A DNA stretch of 64,000 nt from Acidimicrobiaceae bacterium (GTDB taxonomy: Bacteria; Actinomycetota; Acidimicrobiia; Acidimicrobiales; RAAP-2): contig PMOI01000004.1 of assembly GCA_003162475.1 (NCBI GenBank), positions 190,020 through 254,019 of the forward strand, written 5' to 3'. The notes below the pieces were generated by a model. That model worked only from the letters and a program-made list of their open reading frames with translations, was not told the origin of the DNA and searched no databases. Positions 16,075-24,180 of the stretch are shown here, one piece after another. A program made the translations under genes and the position numbers. The first letter of the stretch is position 1; every line of letters starts with the position of its first letter.

Positions 16075-17315
16075 CCCGTCGTCGCGAGCTGCACGGTGGT
16101 CGTCTCCGCGCTACGTAACCGGAAGATCTCCTTCACGAGGACCGGCGTCGCCACCATGAGCACGATGGCCGACTGGATGACCGTCGCGAGGTCGAGCGGG
16201 ATGCCCGTGGTGGCCTGCATGTTGCGCCCACCCACCCCGAGGGCCGCGAAGAGCAGTGCCGACCAGACAATGCCCATGGGGCGATTTCGTCCGAGCAGCG
16301 CCACGGTGATCGCAGTGAATCCGATTCCCGCGTTGCCGATCAGGAATCCTCCGTCGACGTAGTGCGTGGTGCTCGCCACCTGCACGACCCCGGCGAGCCC
16401 GGCGAGGCCGCCCGAGATGAGAAAGACGACGACGATCACGGAACGGGCGTTGATGCCCGACGCGCGCGCGGCCGACGGGTTGGCGCCGGTGACGCGAAAA
16501 TCGAAGCCCAGTGACGAGCGATTGAGGAGCCACCACGCGAAGACGACGACCGCCGCCGCGACGAACACCCCGTAACTGACGCGCAGTCCCGAACTCGTGC
16601 CAAAGAGTGGCGCCAACTGCGCCGAATGGTCCATCGTCCGCCCGATGTCGTTTTGTTGACCGGGCTGTTGGAACGGTGTCGAAAGCACCATGAACAACAA
16701 GAACGCGTACGTGACGTAGTTGAACATCAGCGTGACGATCACCTCGTGGGCGCCGGTGTAGGCCTTCAACACACCGGGAACCGCGCCGCAGATCATGCCG
16801 CCCGCGATGCCGGCGAGCAACGTGAGCGGCAGGTGCACAATCTCGGGCATGTGCAGCATCGAGCCCACGACCGCGCCGGCGATGCCTCCGGTGACGGCCT
16901 GTCCGTTCGCGCCGATATTGAACAGACCCGTCTGGAAGGCGATGCCCACGCCGATGCTCGCGATGACGAGCGGCGTCGCGTACGTGAGCGTCTCGGAGAT
17001 CGGCGTCAAGGTATTCGTCCACCCGTTGCCGGTGGTGATCGAGTGCCAAAGTCCTTGGGGGTCGACGACCGAGCCGGTGAACATCGAGCGGTAGGCCGCG
17101 CCCACGTTGTTGAACGTGAGGTTGAGCGCGTGCGGCAGTCCGTTCCATCCGTGAAAGATCGCGCGCCAGGCATCGAGGACCGCGGGCGTCGTGGTGACAA
17201 TGACGAGAGCCCCGAAGGCCAGACCGAGGACGAGGGCGAAGAACGTCACCACGAGTGGACTACTCGACGTGTAACGAACCCACAGTGAGGGTCGAGCGGG
17301 CGACGTCTCAGACAC
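16062..17315 (-). CDS. Nucleoside ABC transporter permease, NupP/YufP type
   Basis: This is the second BPD_transp_2-family permease, 417 residues, with the family core IGIAFQTGLFNIGANGQ-like sequence (here GVGIAFQTGLFNIGANGQ) near residue 125 and the EAA-like coupling region GLDFRVTGANPSAARASGIN equivalent. A large extracytoplasmic loop of about 65 residues follows the first helix. It overlaps the ATPase gene by eight bases and the second permease by 13, consistent with stoichiometric translation. Confidence 0.88.
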   Translation of the reverse strand: MSETSPARPSLWVRYTSSSPLVVTFFALVLGLAFGALVIVTTTPAVLDAWRAIFHGWNGLPHALNLTFNNVGAAYRSMFTGSVVDPQGLWHSITTGNGWTNTLTPISETLTYATPLVIASIGVGIAFQTGLFNIGANGQAVTGGIAGAVVGSMLHMPEIVHLPLTLLAGIAGGMICGAVPGVLKAYTGAHEVIVTLMFNYVTYAFLLFMVLSTPFQQPGQQNDIGRTMDHSAQLAPLFGTSSGLRVSYGVFVAAAVVVFAWWLLNRSSLGFDFRVTGANPSAARASGINARSVIVVVFLISGGLAGLAGVVQVASTTHYVDGGFLIGNAGIGFTAITVALLGRNRPMGIVWSALLFAALGVGGRNMQATTGIPLDLATVIQSAIVLMVATPVLVKEIFRLRSAETTTVQLATTGWGS

Positions 17316-18822
17316 TGGCCGTCTCCGTCGTGTGGCCGGCCATCAAGAGGCCAATGGACTCGCGGCTCGCCGTGGGGTCGACGACACCACTGATACGGCC
17401 TTCGTACATCACGGCGATGCGGTCACCGAGCGCCAAGACCTCGTCGAGTTCCGACGAGACGATCAACGAACCGTTGCCCCGATTGCGGTGCTCGATGATC
17501 TGGCGGTGCACGTACTCGATCGATCCCACGTCGAGACCGCGCGTTGGTTGCGAGGCGACGAGGAACTCGAGCGAGCGCGAGAGCTCTCGCGCGACGATGA
17601 CCTTTTGTTGGTTTCCACCAGACAGCGAGCTCGCCGGCTCTTGGATCGAGGTGGTGCGGATATCGAAGTCGCGCACGAGGCGCTGCGCGTTCTCGTTCAC
17701 GGCGCTGAGGTTGCGGGTGCCGTGACGAGCGAACGGCGCGCGTCGTGGGGTATTGAGGACCAGGTTGTCGGCGACCGACATCGTCAGCACCAACCCGTCG
17801 CGTTGTCGGTCTTCGGGGATGTGCCCGAGTCCTACGTCAAGCGCTTGGCGCGGGGTGAGATTGGTGATGTCGCGCCCGTGCAGGGTGATCGTGCCGGACT
17901 GGACGGGTCGCATGCCAACGAGGGCTTCGACGAATTCGGTCTGCCCGTTGCCCTGCACCCCGGCGAGGGCCAACACCTCACCGGCGCGCACGTCGAGCGA
18001 GACACCGTTCACGGCGACGAGCCCGCGGTCGTCGAGCACGACGAGGTCGCGGACCTCGAGCACCTCGTCACCGGGGTCGTAGGGAGTCTTCTCGACCGTG
18101 AGTCTGACGTCGCGTCCGACCATGAGCGAGGCGAGCTCGGACTCCGAGGCGCTGGGTTCGGCCGTGCCCACGACGCGACCTTGGCGAATAACGGTGATGA
18201 CGTCGGCGACGGCCTTCACCTCTTTGAGTTTGTGCGTGATGAAGAGGATCGACTTACCCGCCGCGGCCAACGAACGCATGATCTCCATGAGCGAATCGAT
18301 CTCTTGGGGCGTGAGGACGGCCGTTGGTTCGTCGAGGATCAAGAGCTCGGCGTCGTGGCTGAGGGCCTTCAATATCTCCACACGCTGCTGGAGTCCGACG
18401 GGCAGGTTCTCGACAATGGCGTCGGGATCGACGTCGAGATTGAACTGCCGCGACAGACGGTGGATGTCCTCGGTGGCTTGACGGTAGTCCACCCGATTGA
18501 GCGACTTCGTCGGCTCGAAGCCGAGCACGACGTTCTCGGTTACCGAGAAGACGGGCACCAACATGAAGTGCTGGTGGACCATGCCGATGCCGCGTCGCAC
18601 GGCCTCGCCCGAGTCGGTGATCGACGTCACGACGCCGTCGATGAGGATCTCTCCCTCGTCGGGACGTAGGAGCCCGAAGAGGACGTTCATCAGGGTCGAC
18701 TTGCCGGCGCCGTTCTCACCCAGCAGGGAGTGGATCTGACCCGGTTCGACCTTGAGACTGATCTGGTCGTTCGCGGTGAACGCGCCGAAGCGTTTCGTTA
18801 TCCCGCGCAGTTCAAGTTCCAT
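17308..18822 (-). CDS. Nucleoside ABC transporter ATP-binding protein with two ABC domains (NupO type)
   Basis: The 504-residue protein carries two nucleotide-binding domains. The first has Walker A GENGAGKST near residue 35 and Walker B ELLILDEPTAVLT; the second has the signature SSLSGGNQQKVIVARELS and EFLVASQPTRGLD, the usual divergent form in simple-sugar and nucleoside importers where Walker A of domain two is degenerate (GVQGNGQTE). GAGG precedes the ATG by four bases. It is downstream of the binding protein across an 84-bp gap that contains a strong hairpin. Confidence 0.92.
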   Translation of the reverse strand: MELELRGITKRFGAFTANDQISLKVEPGQIHSLLGENGAGKSTLMNVLFGLLRPDEGEILIDGVVTSITDSGEAVRRGIGMVHQHFMLVPVFSVTENVVLGFEPTKSLNRVDYRQATEDIHRLSRQFNLDVDPDAIVENLPVGLQQRVEILKALSHDAELLILDEPTAVLTPQEIDSLMEIMRSLAAAGKSILFITHKLKEVKAVADVITVIRQGRVVGTAEPSASESELASLMVGRDVRLTVEKTPYDPGDEVLEVRDLVVLDDRGLVAVNGVSLDVRAGEVLALAGVQGNGQTEFVEALVGMRPVQSGTITLHGRDITNLTPRQALDVGLGHIPEDRQRDGLVLTMSVADNLVLNTPRRAPFARHGTRNLSAVNENAQRLVRDFDIRTTSIQEPASSLSGGNQQKVIVARELSRSLEFLVASQPTRGLDVGSIEYVHRQIIEHRNRGNGSLIVSSELDEVLALGDRIAVMYEGRISGVVDPTASRESIGLLMAGHTTETASV

Positions 18823-18837
18823 GAAGCCTCATCGTAT

Positions 18838-18882
18838 GCGACGACAAAGACCCGGGGCTTGGTCCCGGGTCTTTGTCGTCGC
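18838..18882. terminator. Perfect 19-bp hairpin between the nucleoside-binding protein and its ATPase gene
   Basis: The arms are 18838-18856 and 18864-18882 with a seven-base loop; the left arm begins GCGACGACAAAG and ends ACCCGGG. There is no U-tract on either side. It starts 25 bp after the binding-protein stop and ends 15 bp before the ATPase ATG. It most likely gives partial termination or protects the 3' end of the abundant binding-protein mRNA. Confidence 0.75.
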
Positions 18883-18906
18883 GTAACGCCGCGAGGCGCT
18901 ACATCG

Positions 18907-20004
18907 TTATGTAGCTGGGTACTTGTTCGGGTTCACCGAGATCGTCCCGGCGATGATTCCGGCCTTGGCCGTGGCGATCTTGGCCTTCAGCGCGGAAGGA
19001 ACCTTGATGCCGCCGTACTCGAGCGCGGTGCCGTTGTTCGCCAACGTGCCCACGTAGGTACCGGCCTTGAAGGTGCCCTTCGCGGCCGAGAGGACCGCAG
19101 CCATCACCGAGGGCTCGACGCCCTTGGCGACCGTGCCGACGAACCACTTGCAGTCGGCCTTGTCCGAGACGCAGCCGTTGCTGTCGACCCACATGACGCT
19201 GTGACCAACGCCGGCCAACTTCGCCGCGGCGATGGAGCCGAGGCCCACCGAACCCGCGACCGGGAAGACGATGTCGGCGTTCTGGGAGAAGAAGGTCGTC
19301 GTGTCGGTCTTACCAGCGGTCTGGTCGGTGAAGTTTCCAACGAACGTTCCCTTACCGTTGCACGTCGAGAGCGAGCACGCGCCCGCCGCCGGCGTCCAGC
19401 CGAGGACCTTCACGGACTTGGAGTACGTCTTGTCGTAGTAACGAACGCCAGCCACGAAGCCGTTCATGTAGAGGGTCACCGACGGGAACTGCTGGCCCCC
19501 GAAGGTCGCCACTGTCTTGGTCTTGGACATGCCAGCGGCAAGGATGCCACCAAGGAAGCCCGCCTGGTCGGTCTCGTACTGGAGTGAGTCAACGTGCGTG
19601 CCGGCTTTCACCTTGGGTGCGTCGTCCACGATCGCGAACTTCTGGCTCGGGTGGGCGTTCGCGGCAGCGGCGGTGGCCGCGTCCATCAAGAAGCCCACCG
19701 TGACGATGATCCCGCAGCCCTTAGAGACGAAACTGTTGATGTTGGGTGCGTAGTCCGACGATGACGTAGACGAAAGATACGTATACGAAATGTTGCTGTC
19801 TTGCTTGGCGGCGTCCTTCAAGCCCGCGTACGCCGAGGCGTTGAAGGACTTGTCGTTGATTCCACCGGTGTCCGTAACGACACAGGCCTTGAACTTCGAC
19901 GCGGCGGAAGCCGACATCGTTGTCGCAGCCACACTCACTGTCAACGTGCCCAGTACCAGCGCGCTGGCCCCGAGTACCGTCGTCAGGCGACGAATTCTCC
20001 CCAT
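18907..20004 (-). CDS. Nucleoside-binding protein, BmpA/Med family ABC substrate-binding protein
   Basis: The mature protein is a BmpA-family binding protein: CVVTDTGGINDKSFNASAY near the N-terminus, the VGFLMDAAT region, DQAGFLGGILAAGMSKT, and SGTALE-like NNGTALEYGG near the end. The 365-residue precursor starts MGRIRRLTTVLGAS with a long hydrophobic core and an Ala-X-Ala cleavage site (SASA). No lipobox Cys follows; the first Cys is in KFKAC beyond the cleavage site. ATG 20004 has GGGAG seven bases upstream. Nucleoside specificity is inferred from family and locus. Confidence 0.9.
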   Translation of the reverse strand: MGRIRRLTTVLGASALVLGTLTVSVAATTMSASAASKFKACVVTDTGGINDKSFNASAYAGLKDAAKQDSNISYTYLSSTSSSDYAPNINSFVSKGCGIIVTVGFLMDAATAAAANAHPSQKFAIVDDAPKVKAGTHVDSLQYETDQAGFLGGILAAGMSKTKTVATFGGQQFPSVTLYMNGFVAGVRYYDKTYSKSVKVLGWTPAAGACSLSTCNGKGTFVGNFTDQTAGKTDTTTFFSQNADIVFPVAGSVGLGSIAAAKLAGVGHSVMWVDSNGCVSDKADCKWFVGTVAKGVEPSVMAAVLSAAKGTFKAGTYVGTLANNGTALEYGGIKVPSALKAKIATAKAGIIAGTISVNPNKYPAT

Positions 20005-20031
20005 TTGTTTCTCCCTTATGCGATTATCAAC

Positions 20032-20042
20032 CCTTTGAAAGG
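20032..20042. promoter_or_regulatory. Palindrome CCTTTGAAAGG in the bmpA-like promoter region
   Basis: An 11-bp perfect inverted repeat lies 28 bp upstream of the ATG, just upstream of GATAAT on the minus strand, a plausible -10 hexamer. It could be an operator for the importer. The remaining 140 bp to the pump gene show no other clear feature. Confidence 0.3.
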
Positions 20043-20185
20043 ATTGTCCGATAGTGAAACGTGGCGTCCGACACAGCCTCGTGACCCTTCCGGATATTTT
20101 GTCAACCGTGAGACTACTGCGAAGTAGCCGGAGCGGCTGTTCGGGACGAAAAGTTAACGAGGGCGTGACAATCGAGTGAAGAGGT

Positions 20186-21622
20186 CTACGATTTCGCGGC
20201 ACGACCCGTATTGGTGGGCAGGAAGAACGTGACACCGAAGGCGATGACCGCGATGACCGCCGAGATCTCAAAAGCCCTTTGATAGCCCGCAGTCAGGGCC
20301 GCGGCTTTCGAGACGTGCGTCAACAGCGACGTGGTCCGGTCCGTGGCGACGGTGGCCAAGATCGCCAGCGCCAATGAACCCCCGACCTGACGGGCGGTGT
20401 TGAGAAGTCCCGAGGCCAGACCCGCGTCGGACCGGTCGATGTCGGACGTGGCGGCCATGGCTAGGGGCGCGAAAAGCAGACCCATGGCGAAAGCGGTCAC
20501 GACGGAGGGCAGGAGGACGTGGGCGAAGAACGAGCTGTTGTGTTGGATGAGCGAGAGCCAGAGGAAGCCGAGTGCCGCGAGCGCTGCGCCCACCTGGAGA
20601 AGCGGCTTAACGCCGGTCTTCGTGAGCAGTCGCGACGAGATCTGCGCGCCGACGATGATGGCGACCGCCGTTGGTACGAACAATAAGCCGGCCTTCACGG
20701 GACCGAAGCCCAAGACTGATTGGAAGAAGTAGGTCAAGAAATACCACATGGCGAAGAAGACGCCCCCGACGAGCACCATGATGCCGTTCGCGGTTGAAAG
20801 TGTTCGTGAACGAAAGATCCTGAAGGGGACGAGGGGGTGCGAGGCGACCTTCGCTTCCCAGAAGCAAAAGATGGCCAACAGGACGAGCCCGCCGAGGAGC
20901 CACGCGAGGGTGAAGGACGAGGTCCACTTGTGCGTCGTGGTGTTCACGACGGCGTAGATCACGGAGGCGAGGCCACCCGTGACGAGAACGGAACCCGTGA
21001 CGTCGAGCTTGGAGGTGGCGTCCTTGTTGCGCATCTCTTGCAGGTACAAAAGGGCCGCCGTGCCGGCGATGAGCCCGAAGGGCACGTTGATGAAGAAGAT
21101 CCAACGCCACGAGACCAACCCCGTGAGGATTCCGCCCAAGAGCGCACCGACCGCCCCGCCAGCGCCGGCGACCGCGCTCCAAGCGCCGATGGCCTTCGGC
21201 AAGCGAGGTCCGTGAAAGGTCGTGACGATGATGGTCAAGGTAGCGGGCGAGAGGATGGCACCGCCGAGACCTTGGATCGCGCGCACGATGATCATTTGGG
21301 TGCCGGAGTGGGCGAGGCCCGCGCCGATACTGGCGAGCGTGAAGATACTCATACCGATCAGGTAGACGTGTCGGCGACCGAAGAAGTCGGCCATTCGTCC
21401 CCCGAGCAGCAAGAAGCCCGCGAAGGTCAAGACGTACGCGTTGATGACCCACTGTGCGCTCGAGTACGTGAAGTGCAGGTCGTGGCCCATGTGCGGCAGT
21501 GCCACGTTGACGATGGAGACGTCGAGCACCACCATGAACTGCGCGATACAGGCGATGGAGAGAATCATCCAATCGGCGGCCTGGCGCTTGGGCGTTATCA
21601 CGTCGACGGTGTTCTCAGACAT
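20186..21622 (-). CDS. MFS drug efflux transporter, DHA2 (EmrB/QacA) family
   Basis: The 478-residue membrane protein has about 14 hydrophobic segments. Motifs include the motif C-like VLDVSIVNVALPHM in helix one, the loop 2-3 GGRMADFFGRRHVYLIG and GAVGALLGGILTGLVSWRWIFFINVP in helix five. Such pumps export drugs or metabolites using the proton gradient. It has a leaderless promoter and is divergent from the ABC-F gene with an 81-bp gap. The substrate is unknown. Confidence 0.9.
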   Translation of the reverse strand: MSENTVDVITPKRQAADWMILSIACIAQFMVVLDVSIVNVALPHMGHDLHFTYSSAQWVINAYVLTFAGFLLLGGRMADFFGRRHVYLIGMSIFTLASIGAGLAHSGTQMIIVRAIQGLGGAILSPATLTIIVTTFHGPRLPKAIGAWSAVAGAGGAVGALLGGILTGLVSWRWIFFINVPFGLIAGTAALLYLQEMRNKDATSKLDVTGSVLVTGGLASVIYAVVNTTTHKWTSSFTLAWLLGGLVLLAIFCFWEAKVASHPLVPFRIFRSRTLSTANGIMVLVGGVFFAMWYFLTYFFQSVLGFGPVKAGLLFVPTAVAIIVGAQISSRLLTKTGVKPLLQVGAALAALGFLWLSLIQHNSSFFAHVLLPSVVTAFAMGLLFAPLAMAATSDIDRSDAGLASGLLNTARQVGGSLALAILATVATDRTTSLLTHVSKAAALTAGYQRAFEISAVIAVIAFGVTFFLPTNTGRAAKS

Positions 21623-21628
21623 TTTCCG

Positions 21629-21634
21629 AGTGTA
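21629..21634 (-). promoter_or_regulatory. -10 element TACACT for the DHA2 pump (leaderless)
   Basis: TACACT is exactly six bases (CGGAAA) before the ATG at 21622. Confidence 0.55.
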
Positions 21635-21703
21635 ATAGTGAGCCTGTCACACGCGACCCGCGACAAAAAGTGTGCTGCGGCGATTTCGGCCACACTGGTA
21701 GGC

Positions 21704-23383
21704 ATGGTTGCACAGTTCATTTTCACGATGCGAGACCTTCGTCGGTTCTACCCGCCGGACCGCGAGGTTCTCAAGGGAATCCATCTCTCCTTCTATCCCG
21801 GCGCGAAGATCGGCGTCATCGGGGCCAATGGTTCGGGTAAGTCGTCGCTGCTTCGCATCATGGCGGGCCTCGACGATGGTTTCAGTGGCGAAGCGCGACT
21901 GACGCCGGGCTTCAGCGTGGGCTACCTCTCGCAAGAACCCCAACTCGACGAGACGAAAGACGTCGTTGGCAACGTCGCCGACGGCGTCGCTGAGCAGCGC
22001 GACCTCCTACTTCGTTTCAACGAGGTCTGTGCGGCAATGGCCGATCCCGACGCCGACTTCGACGCCCTGTTGGGAGAGCAGGCCGACCTGCAGACCAAGA
22101 TCGACGCCGCGAACGCGTGGGACTTGGAACGCACGCTCGAGATCGCGATGGACGCACTACGCCTTCCCGCGCCCGACGCCGACGTATCGACCCTGTCGGG
22201 CGGCGAGCGCCGTCGGGTGGCGTTGTGTCGGCTTCTCCTCTCCAAGCCCGACCTGCTCTTGCTCGACGAGCCAACGAACCACCTCGACGCCGAGTCGGTG
22301 GCGTGGTTAGAACGCACGCTCCAGGAGTACAGCGGCACCGTCGTTGCCATCACCCACGACCGCTACTTCCTCGACAACGCCGCGCAGTGGATTCTCGAGT
22401 TGGACCGCGGCCACGGCATTCCCTGGGAGGGCAACTACTCGTCGTGGCTCGAGCAGAAGCAAGCTCGCCTCGCCGCCGAAGAGAAGGCCGACAAAGTTCG
22501 CCAAGCCTCACTGGAGCGAGAGTTGGAGTGGATCCGACTCTCGCCACGAGCCCGTCAGAGTAAGGGTAAGGCGCGGGTGAGTTCGTTCAATGAACTCGTT
22601 GCCGAGTCCGAGTCGGCCGACCGGCGCGCCGATCGTCTGGAGATCGCGATTCCGCCAGGCCCGAGGCTCGGTGACGTTGTCGTGAACGCGACGGGTCTCA
22701 CCAAGGGCTTCGAAGAGCGCCTCTTGATCGAGGACCTGACGTTTCTCCTTCCGCCGGGGGGCATCGTGGGAGTCATTGGCCCCAACGGTGCGGGCAAGAC
22801 CACGCTCTTTCGCATGATGGTCGGCGAGGAGAAGCCCGACGCCGGTTCGATTGAGATCGGCTCGACCGTTCAGTTCGCCTACGTCGACCAATCCCGCGAC
22901 TCGTTGAACGCCGAGAACACGGTCTTCGACGAGATCAGTGGGGGACAAGAGCACATGGTCGTGGGTTCGCGCGAGATTCACGCGCGCGCGTACGTAGCGA
23001 GCTTCGGCTTCAAGGGAAGTGACCAACAGAAGAACGTCGGTGAGATCTCGGGTGGCGAGCGCAATCGGGTGCAACTCGCGAAGGTGCTTCGAAGCGCAGG
23101 CAACGTGCTCCTCCTCGACGAACCCACGAACGACCTCGACGTCGACACCCTGCGCGCGCTGGAGGACGGACTGCTGTCGTTTCCCGGCTGTGTCGTCGTC
23201 ATCAGTCACGATCGCTGGTTCTTGGACCGGATCGCGACGCACGTCCTCGCCTTCGAGGACGACGCGGTCGTTCGCTGGTTCGAGGGGAACTTCTCGGACT
23301 ACGAGGCCGACCGCCATAAGCGCCTCGGCACCGACGCCGACCAGCCTCATCGCCTGCGTTACAAGCCGATAACCCGTTCCTAG
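21704..23383 (+). CDS. ettA: Energy-dependent translational throttle protein EttA (ABC-F)
   Basis: This soluble twin-ABC protein of 559 residues has no membrane segments. Walker A motifs GANGSGKSS and GPNGAGKTT, two signature motifs STLSGGERRR and GEISGGERNR, and two Walker B motifs LLLLDEPTNHLD and VLLLDEPTNDLD are visible, with a charged linker in between. The C-terminus DADQPHRLRYKP is typical of EttA. EttA binds the ribosomal E site and gates elongation by ATP/ADP ratio. The ATG at 21704 matches the family start; the open frame extends far upstream only as antisense of the pump gene. CACACT lies seven bases before the ATG. Confidence 0.93.
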   Translation: MVAQFIFTMRDLRRFYPPDREVLKGIHLSFYPGAKIGVIGANGSGKSSLLRIMAGLDDGFSGEARLTPGFSVGYLSQEPQLDETKDVVGNVADGVAEQRDLLLRFNEVCAAMADPDADFDALLGEQADLQTKIDAANAWDLERTLEIAMDALRLPAPDADVSTLSGGERRRVALCRLLLSKPDLLLLDEPTNHLDAESVAWLERTLQEYSGTVVAITHDRYFLDNAAQWILELDRGHGIPWEGNYSSWLEQKQARLAAEEKADKVRQASLERELEWIRLSPRARQSKGKARVSSFNELVAESESADRRADRLEIAIPPGPRLGDVVVNATGLTKGFEERLLIEDLTFLLPPGGIVGVIGPNGAGKTTLFRMMVGEEKPDAGSIEIGSTVQFAYVDQSRDSLNAENTVFDEISGGQEHMVVGSREIHARAYVASFGFKGSDQQKNVGEISGGERNRVQLAKVLRSAGNVLLLDEPTNDLDVDTLRALEDGLLSFPGCVVVISHDRWFLDRIATHVLAFEDDAVVRWFEGNFSDYEADRHKRLGTDADQPHRLRYKPITRS

Positions 23384-23408
23384 AGCGCAGTCGCTGGAGC
23401 GTTCGACG

Positions 23409-23414
23409 TAAGGT
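23409..23414 (+). promoter_or_regulatory. -10 element TAAGGT for the kynurenine genes (leaderless)
   Basis: TAAGGT is seven bases upstream of GTG 23422, in the 38-bp gap after ettA. No ribosome-binding site is seen. Confidence 0.4.
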
Positions 23415-23421
23415 TCACTCT

Positions 23422-24180
23422 GTGGCAAAAGGTACCGACTACGCGACGTATTTACGTATCAACGACCTCTTGAAACTACAAATACCTCTCACCGACGACG
23501 CACCGGACGAACTGCTCTTCATCGTCGTGCACCAGTCCTACGAACTCTGGTTCAAGGTGATGGTCGACGAACTGAAACGTGCGGCGAGTGTCCTGCATGA
23601 CAATGAACCGTGGCGAGCCGTCTCGCACCTGCGACGGATGGTGGAGATAGAAGAGCTCTTGCTCACCCACCTGCGCCTGCTCGATACCATGTCGCCCGAA
23701 GGATTCCTGGAGTTTCGTGATCCCCTCGACCCCGCGTCGGGCTTTCAGTCCTTTCAGTTCCGTGCTATCGAGTTTCTAAGTGGCGGCGGACGAAAAGCTG
23801 TGCTGAACTTCGAATTCTTCGACGACGAGCAGCGCGAATGGTTACGCGCGATCAGCGAGATGCCGAGCGTGTGGGCGGGCTTCGAGCACTCCCTTCGCGT
23901 CACTATGGGCGCCGCCAGCGACGAAGACCTCATCGACGTCGTGCGCGCGCTCTACCTCTCGCACACCGACGCAGCCAGAACGGCACTGCACGCCGTCGCG
24001 GAACTCTTGATGGACCACGACGAGAATCTCGCGGTCTGGCGTCACCAGCACATGCTGATGGCCGGACGCCAGATCGGTCGACGTCCGGGTACGGGCGGCA
24101 GTGAGGGCATGGCCTACCTCGACACCACCTTGAATCAACGTCTCTATCCCGCACTATGGGAAGTGAGGTCCGTACTGTGA
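23422..24180 (+). CDS. kynA: Tryptophan 2,3-dioxygenase
   Basis: This heme dioxygenase opens the indole ring of tryptophan to N-formylkynurenine. The 252-residue protein has the substrate and heme segment VHQSYELWFKVMVDEL near residue 36, SGFQSFQFRAIEFLSG near 105, and the late WRHQHMLMAGRQIG with the heme-ligand His, then GTGGSEGMAYL. It is slightly shorter than the common 270-290 residues, mainly at the N-terminus. GTG start, leaderless promoter. The kynureninase gene overlaps its stop. Confidence 0.94.
   Translation: MAKGTDYATYLRINDLLKLQIPLTDDAPDELLFIVVHQSYELWFKVMVDELKRAASVLHDNEPWRAVSHLRRMVEIEELLLTHLRLLDTMSPEGFLEFRDPLDPASGFQSFQFRAIEFLSGGGRKAVLNFEFFDDEQREWLRAISEMPSVWAGFEHSLRVTMGAASDEDLIDVVRALYLSHTDAARTALHAVAELLMDHDENLAVWRHQHMLMAGRQIGRRPGTGGSEGMAYLDTTLNQRLYPALWEVRSVL

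Noticed and set aside
17332..18669. Plus-strand open frame of 445 codons over the nucleoside ABC ATPase gene
   Set aside because: The translation is a shadow of the two-domain ATPase; high GC gives long antisense frames. No domain or start signal is visible.
20837..21703. Long in-frame extension upstream of the EttA-like protein
   Set aside because: It is antisense to the DHA2 pump gene, has a charged low-complexity translation without any domain, and the EttA family start is at 21704.
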